Positions 1 to 7,272 of a stretch of DNA of 64,000 nt are shown piece by piece (the stretch's first letter is position 1; each line of letters starts with the position of its first letter). Both the position numbers and the translations under genes were made by a program. The DNA comes from JAEZJZ01 sp050949055 (GTDB lineage: Bacteria > Bacillota > UBA994 > UBA5500). The stretch lies in NCBI GenBank assembly GCA_050949055.1, contig JBMNFA010000001.1:682001-746000 (forward strand), in the 5' to 3' direction. Below the pieces are notes generated by a model. It made no database searches, was not told where the DNA came from, and was given only the letters and a program-made list of their open reading frames with translations.

Positions 1-90
1 ATACCCTATGACCTGATTGCGGAGCTCTGCCAGAAGATCACCGCGGAGGAATGGGTCGAGAAGTATCGAGCCAGCCGGAACAGAAAGTAG
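1..90 (+). CDS. C-terminal end of an unidentified protein (partial)
   Basis: An open frame enters from the left edge and stops at TAG 88-90, giving 29 residues that are rich in charged side chains (ending ASRNRK). There is no recognisable motif, so no function is offered. Its stop lies only a few bases from the 3' end of the group II intron remnant on the opposite strand. Confidence 0.5.
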   Translation: MPYDLIAELCQKITAEEWVEKYRASRNRK

Positions 91-94
91 GACG

Positions 95-430
95 ATCCAG
101 TAGGAGGGAGTGACTAACCCCCCTCCCGCTCACGCCATCATGCGTATCGTCGTTCGGTATGCGGCGGTTCGCACAGTTTAGCCTTTGGACAACACAGACG
201 TAAAGCTGAGTAAGCCTTGGGCCTGCCAGTATTGGAGGCCTAAGGCTTTGTTCGATTGGGAGCGCGTGCGAGTCGCCAATAGCCTCTGCGAGAGCAGCTA
301 TCCTCATGGTTGATTCGGAGGGGATGCCGAGTTTACTCTCGCGTCTCCTGGTTCTTAGGCTTCTTCCACTGTCTGAGCAAGCACTGGCGCAGGCGGCGTC
401 GAATCCACCTGCGGTAGGTGGACTTTGCCT
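95..430 (-). pseudogene. Decayed 3' end of a group II intron with maturase remnant
   Basis: On the minus strand, about 410 to 340 reads RRWIRRRLRQCLLRQWKKPK, the hallmark C-terminal maturase segment of group II intron reverse transcriptases. A stop and a frame change follow at about 340, after which KLGIP and the degraded tail (GLTQLY) continue in another frame. Downstream at 170-131 is a domain V-like segment beginning GAACCGCCG, and at about 128-100 a domain VI-like hairpin built on GGGAGG and CTCCCTCC. Several domain V pairs are broken, so the intron is dead. The reverse-transcriptase domains are missing; sequence further upstream on the minus strand (430-740) is not recognisable as intron. 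Confidence 0.7.
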
Positions 431-711
431 TGTTCCGTGGGCTCCTCCAACTGTTACTGGCCTCATATCAGCTGGTATGTTCCCCTCGGGCCGCAAGTTT
501 GCCGCCGGCACGCTTCAGATTCCACCTGGCGATGGACACCCTTGCCTTGAGCGGCGGTTTGGAACTCTCGTCCAGTAGATAACGTCCATGCCGGGCTGCC
601 TGCAGGAACGCGTCGCCTATAGACTCGCGTATACTGTATTGGGCAGTGTTATGTTCATCCAGAACTTTACGCCATTCAGCCTGCCATGCCATGATGAAGG
701 GAGGGAAAGGA

Positions 712-1296
712 GTGTCGGTAACTATCTTCGACCGCCACCTTCCCATCGATCGCTATGATCGCAGCCAGCTATACCAACAGTTCATGGCTCTAGCCGCCGC
801 CACCCAGGGCGTGTTCGTGGAGACAGCCCTCAATTGGCACTTCAGTGGCAGCAACAAGGTAGTCAAGGAGATTTACTGGCGAGGATTCCCCTGCAGTCTA
901 TGGATAGAGCACGATTGGATCGTGCACACCAGCCTGGTGATTGAGATGTCATCGCATTTGCGCTGTGAGATACGCTTCAACAATGTCTATGGAGGCGTGT
1001 CAGGGGTGCCAATTATGGGGCCGCCCCGGGTGGAGTCGGACCTGCATGACCAGACCCTAATCGCCATCCTTCCTGAGACAGCCTATTGGCAGCTGGTGCT
1101 GGCGCAGGAGCCCTTCGCGCTAACCTTCTCACGCGCCCGGCTGGCGCTGGCCACCTATCGATTCTATCCCCATCAGTTCTACCTAGAGGCGCTGGACTAC
1201 TTGACTGCCATTGCTGAGCGCTTGGAGCGCGCGGCTGAATCCCCGTTGCCGGTATTGGATGCAGTAAACCGCATCAGGCTCCCCTGGAGTACGTAG
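712..1296 (+). CDS. Hypothetical protein, about 194 aa
   Basis: I do not recognise this family. The GTG at 712 is preferred because GGAGG lies 7 bases upstream (700-704); an in-frame ATG at 691 is the alternative. The protein looks soluble and globular, with an aromatic-rich N-terminal half (WHFSG, IYWRGFPCSLWIEHDW) and a helical C-terminus (ALDYLTAIAERLERA). No signal peptide or membrane segment is seen. It stands alone between the decayed group II intron and a strong hairpin at 1311. It may be cargo of a former mobile region, but that is inference. Confidence 0.6.
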   Translation: MSVTIFDRHLPIDRYDRSQLYQQFMALAAATQGVFVETALNWHFSGSNKVVKEIYWRGFPCSLWIEHDWIVHTSLVIEMSSHLRCEIRFNNVYGGVSGVPIMGPPRVESDLHDQTLIAILPETAYWQLVLAQEPFALTFSRARLALATYRFYPHQFYLEALDYLTAIAERLERAAESPLPVLDAVNRIRLPWST

Positions 1297-1310
1297 TCAA
1301 GCTTGTCTAA

Positions 1311-1335
1311 TTTCGGGGCGCGCTGCGCCCCGAAA
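1311..1335 (+). terminator. Perfect inverted repeat after the 712-1296 gene
   Basis: TTTCGGGGCGC and GCGCCCCGAAA pair perfectly over 11 bp around a GCT loop, 14 bases after the stop codon. The following tract (TGTGCCTTTTAA) has only a weak T run, so termination is likely but not certain. Confidence 0.6.
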
Positions 1336-1347
1336 TGTGCCTTTTAA

Positions 1348-1416
1348 GGTGCAAACTGATAGCTGCTAAAGCAACAATCACTTTATCGCCCGCAACATCC
1401 ACCGGTGTTGCTAGTC
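1348..1416 (+). repeat. Structured tandem repeat, unit 1 (69 bp)
   Basis: This is the first of three tandem imperfect copies upstream of the PRPP synthetase gene. The unit starts GGTGCAAACTGATAG, has the linker CAACAATCACTTTATCGCCC, and ends with an imperfect hairpin (GCAACA ... TGTTGC). It is closest in its linker to the inverted copy at 45257-45323. Confidence 0.85.
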
Positions 1417-1484
1417 GGTGCAAACTGATGGCTGCTAAAGCAACAATCACTTCATTGCCCGCAACACCTACGGTGTTGCTAATC
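1417..1484 (+). repeat. Structured tandem repeat, unit 2 (68 bp)
   Basis: This second copy follows unit 1 directly. It ends with a perfect 8-bp hairpin, GCAACACC-TAC-GGTGTTGC. It carries no plausible coding frame. Confidence 0.85.
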
Positions 1485-1552
1485 GGTACAAGCTGATGGT
1501 TGCTAAAACAACAATCACTTCATTGCCCGCAACACCTACGGTGTTGCTAGAG
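1485..1552 (+). repeat. Structured tandem repeat, unit 3 (68 bp)
   Basis: The third copy shows substitutions in its first half (GGTACAAGCTGATGG) but has the same 3' hairpin as unit 2. Its first stem is GTTG/CAAC around CTAAAA. It ends about 100 bases before the prs start, so the array lies within the likely prs promoter or leader region. Confidence 0.85.
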
Positions 1553-1655
1553 GGTGGACAACCTGTGTGCTCTGAGTTATTATGGGGTGTGTCGAGCTTG
1601 GATAAGCTTGACTGGAGTACACGGATGCGTAATCTCATGCTGGGGGGCACAAACA

Positions 1656-2600
1656 ATGATGGGCGAGCTGAAGGTATTTGCAGGACAAGCCACAGAGTCA
1701 TTGACAGCCGAGATATGCAAACAACTCGGCTTAAGTCTTGGCAAACGGGAAATCATCCAGTTCAGTAACGACAACACTTTCGTCAAGATCAGCGAAAACG
1801 TGCGGGACTGCGATGTGTTCGTGGTACAAACATCCTGTCCGCCGGTGAACCATAACCTGATGGAACTATTGGTGATGCTGGATGCGCTGCGCCGGGCCTC
1901 AGCTAGGCGGATTACAGCGGTTTTGCCGCTTTATCCATATGCCCGTTCCGACAAGAAAGACCAGCCGAGAGTGCCGATCACAGCCCGCTTGGTGGCCGAC
2001 CTGCTGACCACGGCCGGTGCCGATCGGGTAGTAGCCATCGACCTGCATTCGTCGCAGATTCAAGGTTTCTTCACCATACCTTTGGATCACTTGACGGCGG
2101 CCGACATGTTGTGCTCATACTTCCACAACAAGGGAATTGAGGACCTGACAGTGGTAGCCACCGACGCGGGAGGAGCCAAGAAAGCCTCGGTATACGCCAA
2201 ATGGCTGGATGCGCCGTTGGCAATCATGGATAAACGTCGCAGCGGAAACGATGACAAGGCGATGGTCGCCAACTTTATCGGCGATGTGAGGGGCAAGAAT
2301 GCGGTCATCCTGGATGACGAGATCGACACCGCTGGAACGGTTAAGGAAACGGTTAAAGCTCTGCGCAAGGCTGGTGCCAAGGATATCTATGTCGGATGCA
2401 CTCATGCGGTCTTTTCTGGGCCAGCTGTGGAGCGACTGGAAGAATGCAATCTGAAGGAACTGGTGGTCACCGACACGGTACCCACCACGCGGGCCAGGAA
2501 CCTGTCCTGCCTGAAGGTGCTGTCGGTGGCACCCATGCTGGCGCAGGCGATCGATCGCATTCACCGCGGAGAATCGGTAAGCACGCTATTTCGCGCCTAA
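1656..2600 (+). CDS. prs: Ribose-phosphate pyrophosphokinase (PRPP synthetase)
   Basis: The enzyme makes PRPP from ribose 5-phosphate and ATP for purine, pyrimidine, histidine, tryptophan and NAD synthesis in the cytoplasm. The 314-residue length is normal. Visible are the flexible-loop region (LYPYARSDKKDQPRVPI), the DLHSSQIQGFF segment, KRRSGND, and a PRPP-binding loop reading DDEIDTAGT in place of the commoner D-D-(M/I)-I-D-T-A-G-T. The open frame extends upstream to 1554, but ATG 1656 (or 1659) is chosen because a G-run at 1642-1647 can act as ribosome site and family members begin near this point. A Nudix-like gene follows after 7 bases, so the two are probably co-transcribed. The repeat array lies just upstream. 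Confidence 0.93.
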   Translation: MMGELKVFAGQATESLTAEICKQLGLSLGKREIIQFSNDNTFVKISENVRDCDVFVVQTSCPPVNHNLMELLVMLDALRRASARRITAVLPLYPYARSDKKDQPRVPITARLVADLLTTAGADRVVAIDLHSSQIQGFFTIPLDHLTAADMLCSYFHNKGIEDLTVVATDAGGAKKASVYAKWLDAPLAIMDKRRSGNDDKAMVANFIGDVRGKNAVILDDEIDTAGTVKETVKALRKAGAKDIYVGCTHAVFSGPAVERLEECNLKELVVTDTVPTTRARNLSCLKVLSVAPMLAQAIDRIHRGESVSTLFRA

Positions 2601-2607
2601 GTGTCAA

Positions 2608-3225
2608 ATGATTAATCCGAACAGAGAGGCGCTCAAGGCTCGTTATGGAGATGAGCAGGTGCTAGTGGTGCCCGCCTCTGCCCTGCAGGGACAGCCTACC
2701 GGAGTGGTCCGAGCTTTTGATTTGGACACTCTGCTAGAACAAAGCTGCTATCTGCCTCGCTGGCAGGTGGAACACAATCCAAAATGGCGGCAACTGGTCA
2801 GCTATATCGTACTACAGCAGCAAAACTTGGTGTTTGTCACCCAGCGGCTACGTGCGCAGGGCGAAGCCCGCCTCCACTCACTGTATTCAGTTGGCGTGGG
2901 CGGTCACATCAATCGGCACGATGGAGCTGATCCGGTCTCCCGGGGCTGGCAAAGGGAACTAGCAGAAGAAATGTCGCTGGACTGGACAGTTCCTCCCTCC
3001 CCACCGCGGGCTCTGATCAACGATCTTTCCACCGATGTGAGCAAGGACCACCTGGGGCTGCTATTTCTGGTGGAGATACCGCAGGGCAAGAGTGCACGCG
3101 TGCGCGAACAAGATAAGATGCGCGGAGAACTGCTCCCCGTAGATGAGGTTTGCTGCCAGCTATACGACCGCCTGGAGAGTTGGTCGCAGTTGGTGGTGGA
3201 TTACTTGCGAGAGGCTCAGCAATGA
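2608..3225 (+). CDS. Nudix-like phosphoesterase family protein
   Basis: This 205-residue protein carries an imperfect Nudix box, GGHINRHDG followed by RELAEEM, in its middle; such proteins hydrolyse nucleoside diphosphate derivatives. The spacing between the glycines and REL-EE is longer than the classical 23-residue box, which is seen in a clostridial group annotated only as phosphoesterases. It starts 7 bases after prs with no good ribosome site of its own, which suggests translational coupling. A link to nucleotide housekeeping with PRPP synthetase is inferred from position only; the substrate is unknown. Confidence 0.7.
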   Translation: MINPNREALKARYGDEQVLVVPASALQGQPTGVVRAFDLDTLLEQSCYLPRWQVEHNPKWRQLVSYIVLQQQNLVFVTQRLRAQGEARLHSLYSVGVGGHINRHDGADPVSRGWQRELAEEMSLDWTVPPSPPRALINDLSTDVSKDHLGLLFLVEIPQGKSARVREQDKMRGELLPVDEVCCQLYDRLESWSQLVVDYLREAQQ

Positions 3226-3434
3226 GCCTCCTTTTATTCATGCCGCAGTTGAACGGCTTAGCAGGCTAGCGATTGAGTAACTCGGTACGCAGTCACTCCC
3301 TGCGTCATGGCCAACGCCATGCTACCTCCCCCATTCGCGTCAGCGACTGGGGAGTCTCGTCCCCTCGGTGCTGGGCTGGCGTGTTGTTTTACATGGATTT
3401 AACATTACATTATCTTCTGCTAACATCACCCTGG

Positions 3435-3440
3435 TATGAT
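3435..3440 (+). promoter_or_regulatory. Possible extended -10 promoter before the GerMN gene
   Basis: TGGTATGAT fits an extended -10 element and ends 33 bases before the ATG at 3474. No good -35 box lies at normal spacing. Confidence 0.35.
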
Positions 3441-3473
3441 CAATTCAAAAGGTAGCTGAAGGAGGAATTGCGC

Positions 3474-4013
3474 ATGCGTAAACTGAGCATGGCCATGGTG
3501 TTGTTGGTGGTGGTAGGGTTGCTGTCTGGGTGCTCTGCCCTGTCTTTGATCAGCGGTCAGCGAGGGATGGATCCGATCGATCCTAACCAGGAGCCTGAGG
3601 AATTCACGGCGGTGCTGTACTTCAGCGACGACCAGGCGATGTATGTATGGCCCGAGCTGCGCACCGTCGTTGCCGGCGAGGAAGCTCTGCCCAACCTGCT
3701 GATTGAAGAGCTGATCGCTGGCCCCACCGAGGAGGGTCTCAGCATCACCATACCAGCGGAAACTAAACTTTTGGGAGTATTGGTGGAGGATGGCGTTGCC
3801 TATGTTGACTTTTCCCAGGAAATAGTCAGAAAACATTGGGGCGGTTCTGCGGGCGAACTGATCACCATCGCCTCGGTGGTCAATACGCTGACTGAACTGC
3901 CGGAGATCGATGCGGTACAGTTCCTGATCGAGGGAGAGGTGCAGGAATCCATCTGGGGCCATGCCACCACTTCTGAACCGATCCCGCGCATGGAAGAGAT
4001 GATCGGAGAATAG
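3474..4013 (+). CDS. GerMN-domain lipoprotein
   Basis: This is a predicted exported lipoprotein of 179 residues. The N-terminus MRKLSMAMVLLVVVGLLSGC is a lipoprotein signal with Cys about residue 20. The mature part resembles the GerMN domain first defined in the spore germination protein GerM: LIEELIAGPTEEG, then TKLLGVLVEDGVAYVDFS, then SVVNTLTELPEIDAVQFLIEG. ATG 3474 is chosen over the upstream TTG 3468 because GGAGG (3461-3465) is 8 bases away. It appears to be a single-gene unit. GerMN domains are thought to bind cell-wall or spore-cortex material; its role here is not shown. Confidence 0.85.
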   Translation: MRKLSMAMVLLVVVGLLSGCSALSLISGQRGMDPIDPNQEPEEFTAVLYFSDDQAMYVWPELRTVVAGEEALPNLLIEELIAGPTEEGLSITIPAETKLLGVLVEDGVAYVDFSQEIVRKHWGGSAGELITIASVVNTLTELPEIDAVQFLIEGEVQESIWGHATTSEPIPRMEEMIGE

Positions 4014-4026
4014 GCAGCATTTGACC

Positions 4027-4056
4027 TTGACACCCCCTTTGTCCCCCAGATATACT
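4027..4056 (+). promoter_or_regulatory. Sigma-A-type promoter for the riboswitch-ABC operon
   Basis: A perfect TTGACA (4027-4032) and TATACT (4051-4056) are separated by 18 bp. The predicted start of transcription lies at about 4063, just before the ykkC-family aptamer. Confidence 0.75.
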
Positions 4057-4065
4057 ACTGACAAT

Positions 4066-4162
4066 ATTGGGAAGAGTGCCTAGGGTTCCGCGCCTTTACG
4101 GCGGGCTGGTCCAAGCGGCACAGCCTGTCAGGCACACCGTGGGTAGAAAAGACCCCAGCGGC
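4066..4162 (+). promoter_or_regulatory. ykkC-family riboswitch aptamer, possibly subtype 2
   Basis: The leader contains in order the ykkC-family landmarks CCTAGGGTTCCG (4079-4090), GGCTGGTCCAAG, ACACCG, and GGGTAGAAAAGACCC. The GGTCCAAG element and the ACACCG...CAGCGG end resemble the subtype-2 group (ppGpp, PRPP or nucleoside-diphosphate binders) more than guanidine-I, which as I recall usually has GGTCCGAGAG and ACACGG. The 3' part of the aptamer (AAGACCCCAGCG) is also one arm of the hairpin at 4149-4193. Ligand binding would thus prevent hairpin formation and turn the downstream ABC operon on. The family call is firm; the ligand is not. Confidence 0.8.
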
Positions 4163-4193
4163 AAGTTCCAAGGTGAACTTGCGCTGGGGTCTT
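4149..4193 (+). terminator. Riboswitch expression-platform hairpin
   Basis: AAGACCCCAGCG (4149-4160) pairs with CGCTGGGGTCTT (4182-4193), and an inner GCAAGTTC/GAACTTG stem extends it. The left arm overlaps the aptamer end, so the two folds exclude each other. The T tract after it (CTTAATCACG) is poor. The ribosome site AAAGGAGG begins at 4207, only 13 bases downstream, so control of translation is also possible. Confidence 0.65.
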
Positions 4194-4224
4194 AATCACG
4201 TTGGCCAAAGGAGGTCAGATCAGC

Positions 4225-5256
4225 ATGGAAGTGATCCGCACAGAGGATTTATCCAAGGAGTTCCTACGCCAGGAGAAGCAGCCCGGTTTGCTGGCCAGCC
4301 TGCGGGGGCTGCGGAGCAAGCCGGTGCAGTCGGTGCCGGCGGTGGTCAACCTCAACTTGAGCGTACAGGCTGGTGAGACTATAGCCTTCATCGGTCCCAA
4401 CGGTGCCGGCAAGTCAACAACCATCAAAATGCTGACCGGCATTCTGCATCCCAGTTCGGGCAGCGCCCAGGTGCTAGGCTTCACCCCCTGGCGGGACCGG
4501 CAACGCCTGGCCTTTCAGATTGGCACCGTCTTCGGCCAAAAATCTCAGCTTTGGTACCACCTGCCGCCTGCGGATAGCTTCCTGTTGCTCAGCCGGATCT
4601 ACGAACTGGACGACCGGGAAGCCCGCCGCCGACAGGCAGAGCTGGTGGAATGGTTTGACTTGCAGGAAGTATTCCATGTGCCGGTGCGCAAGCTTTCCCT
4701 GGGGCAGCGGATGCGCTGCGAGCTGGCAGCCGCGCTGCTGCACCGCCCGCAGGTAATTTTCCTGGATGAGCCCACCATCGGCCTGGACGTGGTGGCCAGG
4801 AGGAAAATGCGTGAACTGGTGAAGAGCATCAACGAGACCACCGACGCCACCGTCTTCCTCACCTCCCATGATACGGGAGACATTGACCAGCTTTGTCGCC
4901 GGGTGATCATGATCAACCATGGGCAGGTGGTGATCGACCAGCCGATGCAGGATCTGAAGCGCCGCTTCCTGCAGGAGAAGGTGATCAGCGTGCGGCTCGA
5001 GCAGCCGCTCCAGACCGCTCCGGTTATCGAGGGGGCGCGAGTGCTGAAGCATAAGGGCGCGGGACTGAAACTGCAGCTGGACACCCGAGTATTGAGCATC
5101 GACCAGTTGTATATGGCCCTGCGCACCCTCTCGCCCATCGCGGACATCAATATCAGCGATCCACCGCTGGAGGACATCATTGCCCGCATTTATGGAGACG
5201 ATTTGGGAACCGGTCAGGAGGTGCAGGCGGATGAGTTGGTTGAGCAAGATGCGTAA
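4225..5256 (+). CDS. ABC-2 transporter ATP-binding protein
   Basis: This is the cytoplasmic ATPase of an ABC-2 (exporter-type) transporter. It has Walker A GPNGAGKST, Q-loop region FGQKSQLWY, signature LSLGQRMR, Walker B VIFLDEP and the switch histidine in TSHD. The FGQ-SQLW and LSLGQRMR forms are typical of the group whose permeases belong to the DUF990-like ABC-2 family. The 343-residue length includes a C-terminal regulatory extension (about 240-343). ATG 4225 is used because AAAGGAGG lies 10 bases upstream; the frame is open back to a TTG at 4201. It is first in a three-gene operon behind the ykkC-family riboswitch and overlaps the next gene. The substrate is unknown. A close paralogue lies at 61028-61993. 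Confidence 0.93.
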   Translation: MEVIRTEDLSKEFLRQEKQPGLLASLRGLRSKPVQSVPAVVNLNLSVQAGETIAFIGPNGAGKSTTIKMLTGILHPSSGSAQVLGFTPWRDRQRLAFQIGTVFGQKSQLWYHLPPADSFLLLSRIYELDDREARRRQAELVEWFDLQEVFHVPVRKLSLGQRMRCELAAALLHRPQVIFLDEPTIGLDVVARRKMRELVKSINETTDATVFLTSHDTGDIDQLCRRVIMINHGQVVIDQPMQDLKRRFLQEKVISVRLEQPLQTAPVIEGARVLKHKGAGLKLQLDTRVLSIDQLYMALRTLSPIADINISDPPLEDIIARIYGDDLGTGQEVQADELVEQDA

Positions 5257-6031
5257 GTACTGGGCAGTGGCCCAGGTGGCTGCCCGCTCCAAACTGGCGT
5301 ACTGGCAGGAGATGGGCGCACGGGGGCTATTCTTCGGCGTCATCCTGTTCATCTTCTCCCAGCTGTGGGGCAGCTTGCTGGGCAACGGGGGCACGCTGGC
5401 CGGCTTCACCCGCCAACAATTGGTTTGGTACCTGACCATCACCGAAGTAGTCACCTTGAGCAGCACCTCCCTGCTCAGCCAGGTGGAGCAAGATGTAAAG
5501 ACAGGGCAGATCGCCTATCTGTTGCTTCGCCCAGCCAGCTATCTGCTGTACCAGGCCGGCTACTATGCGGGCGAGATGCTGGTGGTCACTGGCTGCAACC
5601 TGCTGGTGGGAGCGTTGTTGGCCCTCCTACTGGTCGGGCCGCTGCCACTCTCGGCGGGAAACATCCTGGGGGCTTTAGTGATGCTCGTCCTGGGCGGGGC
5701 TCTGCGCTTCCTGCTGCTCCTGGCCATCGCGCTGCTCAGCTTCTTCGTGGAGGAGTGCCGTCCATTCTATTGGATCTACTCCAAGCTGATCTTCACCGCC
5801 GGCGGGTTGTTCATTCCCCTGGATCTCTACCCGCGCTTCCTGCAAGCGCTAGCCAAGGCGCTGCCTTTCCAGTCGGTGGCCTATGCGCCCGCCAGGATGT
5901 TTGTCGGCGGCGGGGTCGTCGAGCTGCTGCCGCTGGCGGCGACGTCTGCAGTTTGGACTATTGCCCTGGCCCTGCTGGTCAGGTGGCAATACGGCAAGGG
6001 GGTGCAGCGAGTCAATGTCCACGGTGGCTAA
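5231..6031 (+). CDS. ABC-2 transporter permease (first subunit)
   Basis: This 266-residue integral membrane protein has about six hydrophobic segments, a short cytoplasmic N-terminus (MSWLSKMRKYWAVAQVAARS) and conserved features of DUF990-like ABC-2 permeases, such as TRQQLVWYL and the middle motif LLLRPASYLLYQ. Start ATG 5231 has AGGAGG 7 bases upstream and overlaps the ATPase gene by 26 bases. It probably forms a heterodimer with the next permease. The export direction and cargo are inferred from the ABC-2 type only. Confidence 0.88.
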   Translation: MSWLSKMRKYWAVAQVAARSKLAYWQEMGARGLFFGVILFIFSQLWGSLLGNGGTLAGFTRQQLVWYLTITEVVTLSSTSLLSQVEQDVKTGQIAYLLLRPASYLLYQAGYYAGEMLVVTGCNLLVGALLALLLVGPLPLSAGNILGALVMLVLGGALRFLLLLAIALLSFFVEECRPFYWIYSKLIFTAGGLFIPLDLYPRFLQALAKALPFQSVAYAPARMFVGGGVVELLPLAATSAVWTIALALLVRWQYGKGVQRVNVHGG

Positions 6032-6809
6032 ATACTGGCGCTTTCTCATCGCCCAGTGGCAGGTCAACCTGTCGTCAGCCATGGCCTACCGCCAGAGCTT
6101 TCTGATACAATCCACCTTCATGCTCCTCAACGACATCTTTCTGCTCTTCTTCTGGTGGGTGCTGCTGCAGGTGGTTCCGGATATAGGGGGAGCGGACATG
6201 TCGCAGATCTGGCTGCTCTTTGGATTGTCCGCCGGAGGCTACGGACTGCTGGTGGTGCTGTTTGGCAACACCTTCAACCTGTCCCGACTGATCTCCGAAG
6301 GTCAGCTGGACTACTACCTGGCACTGCCTAAGAACACCTTGCTGCATGTCTTGGTCAGTCAAACCAACTTCTCTGGGCTTGGCGACCTGGTCTTCGGACT
6401 GGCGATTGGGGCAATGGGATGCCTGGCCAATGGGGCCAGTTACCTGCTGTTCCTCTTCTTCTTGCTCACATCTGCAGCTATCTTGGGCGCGTTCGTGGTG
6501 ATCGTTCAATCCACGGCGTTCTTCGTGGGGCGTTCAGAAGCTGTGAGCCAGCAAGTGTCTCAGAGCATCCTCAGCTTGTCCATGTATCCGGGGGGCATCT
6601 ACCGCGGATTCAGCCGCTTCTTAATCACTTTCATCATCCCGGCTGGCTTGATGGTGCACTTGCCGGTGGATACGCTGCTTCACTACCGCCCCCGCACGGC
6701 TGCCTTGGTGCTGTTGGCGGCAGTCAGCCTCTGGCTGCTGGCTGTGCTGGTCTTTCAGGCGGGACTGCGCCGGTACGAGTCGGGCAACCAGCTGGTGATG
6801 CGTGGCTAG
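6015..6809 (+). CDS. ABC-2 transporter permease (second subunit)
   Basis: This second permease has 264 residues and about six transmembrane segments. It carries the family's ISEGQLDYYLALPKN loop and a C-terminal LPVDTLLHY segment. ATG 6015 overlaps the end of the first permease, so the three genes are tightly coupled. The open frame extends further upstream, but that part is translated from within the first permease and is not hydrophobic in the expected way. Confidence 0.88.
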   Translation: MSTVAKYWRFLIAQWQVNLSSAMAYRQSFLIQSTFMLLNDIFLLFFWWVLLQVVPDIGGADMSQIWLLFGLSAGGYGLLVVLFGNTFNLSRLISEGQLDYYLALPKNTLLHVLVSQTNFSGLGDLVFGLAIGAMGCLANGASYLLFLFFLLTSAAILGAFVVIVQSTAFFVGRSEAVSQQVSQSILSLSMYPGGIYRGFSRFLITFIIPAGLMVHLPVDTLLHYRPRTAALVLLAAVSLWLLAVLVFQAGLRRYESGNQLVMRG

Positions 6810-6991
6810 GCTAAACCCCGTCGGCTGCGTCGGCGGCGGTGGGAATCCGGGTTGCGGCCCCTATCCCCTATCCACTGCTGCTCCACCACGCGCCGTGGTC
6901 GCCTTGCTCACCCTTTCCGGCTAGGCTGGCCAAACAACAACGGAGCTTAGCTCCTGGCTTCTAGGCTAAATACTGGCTCCAAGCAAAGAAA
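6810..6991. other. Intergenic region after the ABC operon
   Basis: I see no credible gene here or on to 7272. It contains a small GGAGC/GCTCC hairpin near 6940 and then the terminator at 6992. The 7026-7272 part is also empty apart from the end of the pyk gene's downstream region. Confidence 0.5.
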
Positions 6992-7025
6992 TCAGGATCA
7001 GTAGATGCTGATCCTGACTTTTTTC
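6992..7025 (+). terminator. Rho-independent terminator of the first ABC operon
   Basis: TCAGGATCAG (6992-7001) pairs perfectly with CTGATCCTGA (7008-7017) and is followed by CTTTTTTC. It lies about 180 bases after the second permease. Confidence 0.85.
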
Positions 7026-7272
7026 AGCTGCATTGCCGTCTATAGCTCCGGATGCCCAAGATGGCGCTCGCAGCTGTACCTATACTGAGAGGCACATCTG
7101 CATTGGTTCAGATCTAGCGCAATTGGGAACACTGCAGCCATGACGCCCCGGCCTGCTGGGGTAGTCAGTCCCTTCCAGCAGCGTGGGGCGTAAGCCGCAG
7201 CAACGGCTTCCCCACATCATATCGTCTGATGGCAGTTTGCGGCTGCCCGCTGTTAGCACCAAAGCGTTCAGG

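Noticed and set aside
1348..1552. CRISPR array
   Set aside because: The units abut with no unique spacers, differ from each other internally and have no cas genes nearby.
3426..4064. Open frame of 212 codons on the minus strand
   Set aside because: Antisense to the GerMN lipoprotein, which has a lipobox and ribosome site.
4474..5466. Open frame of 330 codons on the minus strand
   Set aside because: Antisense to the ABC ATPase and permease genes; no motif, His/Gln-rich shadow composition.
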